This document shows positions 61,946-64,000 of a stretch of 64,000 nt of DNA, piece after piece. Below the pieces are notes generated by a model that did no database searches, had not been told where the DNA came from, and saw only the letters and a list, made by a program, of their open reading frames with translations. Position 1 is the first letter of the stretch. Each line of letters opens with the position of its first letter. Source of the stretch: Bisbaumannia salifodinae (GTDB taxonomy: Bacteria > Pseudomonadota > Gammaproteobacteria > Pseudomonadales > Halomonadaceae); the NCBI RefSeq assembly GCF_039522585.1, contig NZ_BAAADR010000014.1. One strand, 5' to 3'. Position numbers and translations under genes: made by a program.

Positions 61946-63679
61946 CTAGACCTTGATGACTTTCACTCCATAGTCGGCCGGATTGACGATGTCCTCTAGC
62001 TTGCCGATCTGTGAGAAGTCACTACTGCCTAGCTCGCTGCTGATATTGGTGTCAGGGAAACGCAGGTTCTTGATCACCTTGACCTGGATGGGCATACCCT
62101 TACTGTCGATCTCCATCACCCAGGCGAGGAATCCCCCCGAAAATTTGGCCAGGCTGCCGATCGGGTAGAGCCCGTAGACCCGGATGTACTCCACCAGCAC
62201 CGTCTTGTCGTAGGCAGCGGCGGCGCCGTGGATCATGCGATAGGCATCCAGCGGGGTGTGTGGCGGCAGGCCGTTGCGGACATGAAGTAATTTGTTAATC
62301 GCCTTGATCACCGAGACCAGGCGCACCCGATCCGATAGCTGATCACCTCGCTTACCGGCAGGGTAACCCGTGCCGTCTAGGCGCTCATTGGCGTTCTCGA
62401 TGATGTCCCGGCAGGTGGGGCTCGGCCTCCAATCCAGTGCCTGCAGCTTATGCCGCAGCGCACCCACATGGCCTCTGAGAATGTCCTTCTGTACCGGGTT
62501 CATGTTGACCTTCAGAGACGGCAGCTGCGGACCGATTAGCAGCGGCTTCCCCATGGTGTGAAGCAGGGCACCTAGCACGGCTTCCCGCGTATGAGGATCG
62601 TGGGGATCGCGGGCCAGCATCATGTCGGCCAGATAGCCGGCCACCTGTACCGCATGACGGACCCAGTCCAGCTCGTCACGCAGGAAGGCCAGTGCATAAA
62701 GAAAGGCCTTGCGGTCCTGCTCTACCAGGTAGCGCAAGGTATCGACGCAATCGTAGAAGATCTCTTCAGGGAGGAAGTTACGGGTCTTCATGTACATCAG
62801 CCCCACCTGGAGTTGATGTGCCACGTCCATGACGCCCCGCTCCATGGACGACTGCCGAGTGCGCTTCTCACGATCCTGGGCTTCGCGCTGAAGGATCTTC
62901 TTCTCCTTGGCCCCGGGAATGAAGAGTGGGGTGTGGTGGTCGAGCTTGTCGTTGGCGCCCGTACGATAGGCGGCCTCGCGTTCCGACTCCGTCACGTAGT
63001 GAAAGAGCGCTTCAGTCTGGAGTGGCCCCATCTTGATGAACTGGATGCCAACGGCAGCGTAACCTTGGTTGCCGAAGGGACGGATGTGGCGGATCTTGCC
63101 CTCAGCAAAGAAGCTCTCCCCGTTGGGAAACTCGATCGTGACTCCAGGAATCTCCTGGTTCACGTTGATGGCGACGCTCTCGGCTAGGTCGATGTCGATC
63201 ATACAGCCCCCCACCGACAGGTTGCGCAATCGTCCCGGCACATTCAGCTCATGCTGGTAGATCTCCAGGCCGACCCGTGCCTGCATGCCAAGCACGAAGG
63301 GGATACGGATCGCCCCACGCTGCTCGGCAACGAATACCGATTCCGGTAGCTGGCACTCCAGACGATAGAGCGTACTGTCGGTCTTGAGCAGCTTGGCGGC
63401 GACATTGCTGAGGCTATAGGCCTCCCGCTCCATGACCTGACTGCCCTTCAAGGCTTCCAGATCGAAGCTGATGCCACCATCAGTCAAGTAACTCTCGATG
63501 CCCTGGCCGGCGTACTCCACTTCCAGGACCAGACGGCCATTGCCCATGTCGAGCTCGTGGACCACGGCCTTCAGCGGGTAGGCCATGTTCTTGGCGTACA
63601 GCGAGAGCTCATGATTGTGTTGAAGCAGCGACCGAATCACTGCCGCTGAAGGATTTTCGTTCGAGGCGGGGAGGGCCAT
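61946..63679 (-). CDS. YcgR-PilZ domain protein fused to a degenerate HD-GYP domain
   Basis: A 577-aa c-di-GMP effector candidate. Residues 15-115 resemble the YcgR N-terminal domain. The PilZ domain follows, with intact RxxxR (121-125, RGAIR) and NxSxxG (153-158, NLSVGG). A linker leads to an HD-GYP-like domain (about 310-500). There, HD reads HT (374, LLHTMGKP), HHE reads NANE, but DGTGYP (435-440) remains. Metal ligands are mostly lost, so c-di-GMP hydrolysis is unlikely. Start at ATG 63679 with CAGG upstream; a TTG 16 codons earlier is possible. GC content is visibly lower than in neighbours. Confidence 0.8.
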   Translation of the reverse strand: MALPASNENPSAAVIRSLLQHNHELSLYAKNMAYPLKAVVHELDMGNGRLVLEVEYAGQGIESYLTDGGISFDLEALKGSQVMEREAYSLSNVAAKLLKTDSTLYRLECQLPESVFVAEQRGAIRIPFVLGMQARVGLEIYQHELNVPGRLRNLSVGGCMIDIDLAESVAINVNQEIPGVTIEFPNGESFFAEGKIRHIRPFGNQGYAAVGIQFIKMGPLQTEALFHYVTESEREAAYRTGANDKLDHHTPLFIPGAKEKKILQREAQDREKRTRQSSMERGVMDVAHQLQVGLMYMKTRNFLPEEIFYDCVDTLRYLVEQDRKAFLYALAFLRDELDWVRHAVQVAGYLADMMLARDPHDPHTREAVLGALLHTMGKPLLIGPQLPSLKVNMNPVQKDILRGHVGALRHKLQALDWRPSPTCRDIIENANERLDGTGYPAGKRGDQLSDRVRLVSVIKAINKLLHVRNGLPPHTPLDAYRMIHGAAAAYDKTVLVEYIRVYGLYPIGSLAKFSGGFLAWVMEIDSKGMPIQVKVIKNLRFPDTNISSELGSSDFSQIGKLEDIVNPADYGVKVIKV

Positions 63680-63903
63680 TTCGATTACCTGCTCAAAAGG
63701 TGCTTTTATTGACAAAAGTGGAATCAACAGGTCTTTTTTCTACAAAAAGCCGCTATACAGCTATATGAATTAGCAGAGTGGCAATCGGGGGCGTTCCTTT
63801 CGTGCCGCGTCAGTGAGGAAGGCAGGGGCTCTAAGCAGGGAAGATAGTCCTTCCACTCTCGGCCTGCCAAGGCTGTTCTGGTCAAGTCAGAGCGGACACA
63901 TTT

Positions 63904-64000
63904 TCAAGCTGCAGCTGCCAATTCAATCTCCCTCGGCGTCTGGTAGCCGAGGGTCGAGTGGAGCCGGCAGCTGTTGTACTCCATTTCGATGTAGTCGATC
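63904..64000 (-). mobile_element. IS3-family transposase, C-terminal end (cut by window edge)
   Basis: The minus strand encodes YIEMEYNSCRLHSTLGYQTP, then REIELAAAA and a stop at 63904. This matches the integrase tail (YIExFYNxxRxHSxLGYxxP) of IS3-family OrfB. The rest of the element is beyond 64000. The preceding 176 bp hold no gene; the IS end is probably within 63860-63903 but no inverted repeat can be checked. Confidence 0.8.

Noticed and set aside
61946..63679. Active c-di-GMP phosphodiesterase
   Set aside because: HD and HHE metal-binding residues are replaced (HT, NANE), so catalysis is unlikely even though GYP is kept.

Overview
This high-GC window looks like a chromosome segment of a moderately halophilic gammaproteobacterium, most likely Halomonadaceae (Halomonas/Chromohalobacter type). 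The evidence is a betI-betB-betA choline-to-glycine-betaine operon, gammaproteobacterial housekeeping synteny (plsX-fabD-fabG-acpP-fabF-pabC-mltG-tmk-holB-pilZ-tatD; comEC-exbB-exbD-msbA-lpxK-ycaR-kdsB-PTP-murB), an RNase E of the E. coli type and the protein sequences themselves. The genus is an inference from recall, not from a search. Nearly all of the window is core genome. The accessory character lies in the intergenic DNA and at the right end.

Layout. 1-3.7 kb: dinG (cut by the left edge) and rhlB on the minus strand, diverging from a small basic protein coupled to xthA. 3.9-9.2 kb: a Fur-box-preceded TonB2-type energy-transduction operon (DUF3450, TtpC-like, exbB, exbD, tonB, TPR). 9.2-13.3 kb: etfBA and ETF:ubiquinone oxidoreductase. 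13.5-29.6 kb: a long minus-strand run reading (5'->3') yceD-rpmF-plsX-fab genes-pabC-mltG-tmk-holB-pilZ-tatD-DUF1285-helicase-sulfurtransferase-wbpB-wbpE. 29.6-37.3 kb: yceF, a 7-bp repeat array, sppA, a HAD phosphatase, rluC, rne. 37.3-47 kb: a 141-bp IS5-type MITE, then the minus-strand envelope operon comEC to murB and a DUF2062 gene. 47-51.1 kb: lolCD and aguAB. 51.4-57.3 kb: Nudix-ThiE, argJ, secA and a small gene upstream of secA, diverging from dciA. 57.4-61.8 kb: tRNA-Met and betIBA. 61.9-64 kb: a lower-GC PilZ/degenerate HD-GYP gene and the tail of an IS3-family transposase.

Most notable observation: the gene directly upstream of secA encodes a 112-aa protein with an export signal that ends in W-I-(x8)-R-G-P-P, like SecM/ApdA-type arrest peptides. 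Ten bases of its coding sequence just before that motif are perfectly complementary to the secA Shine-Dalgarno region. This reproduces the logic of the E. coli secM-secA switch without obvious sequence homology, and is the best candidate for an undescribed regulatory system here.

Second theme: three gene junctions (tonB/TPR, the etfA 3' end, msbA/lpxK) carry tandem, diverged copies of the local gene end or gene start with a period of about 85-101 bp. They create mini-ORFs, including a 59-codon ORF that bridges msbA and lpxK by ATGA overlaps on both sides. Other intergenic structures are a two-copy family of hairpin elements with GGGGGCA termini, the MITE, a heptamer microsatellite and several long perfect inverted repeats.
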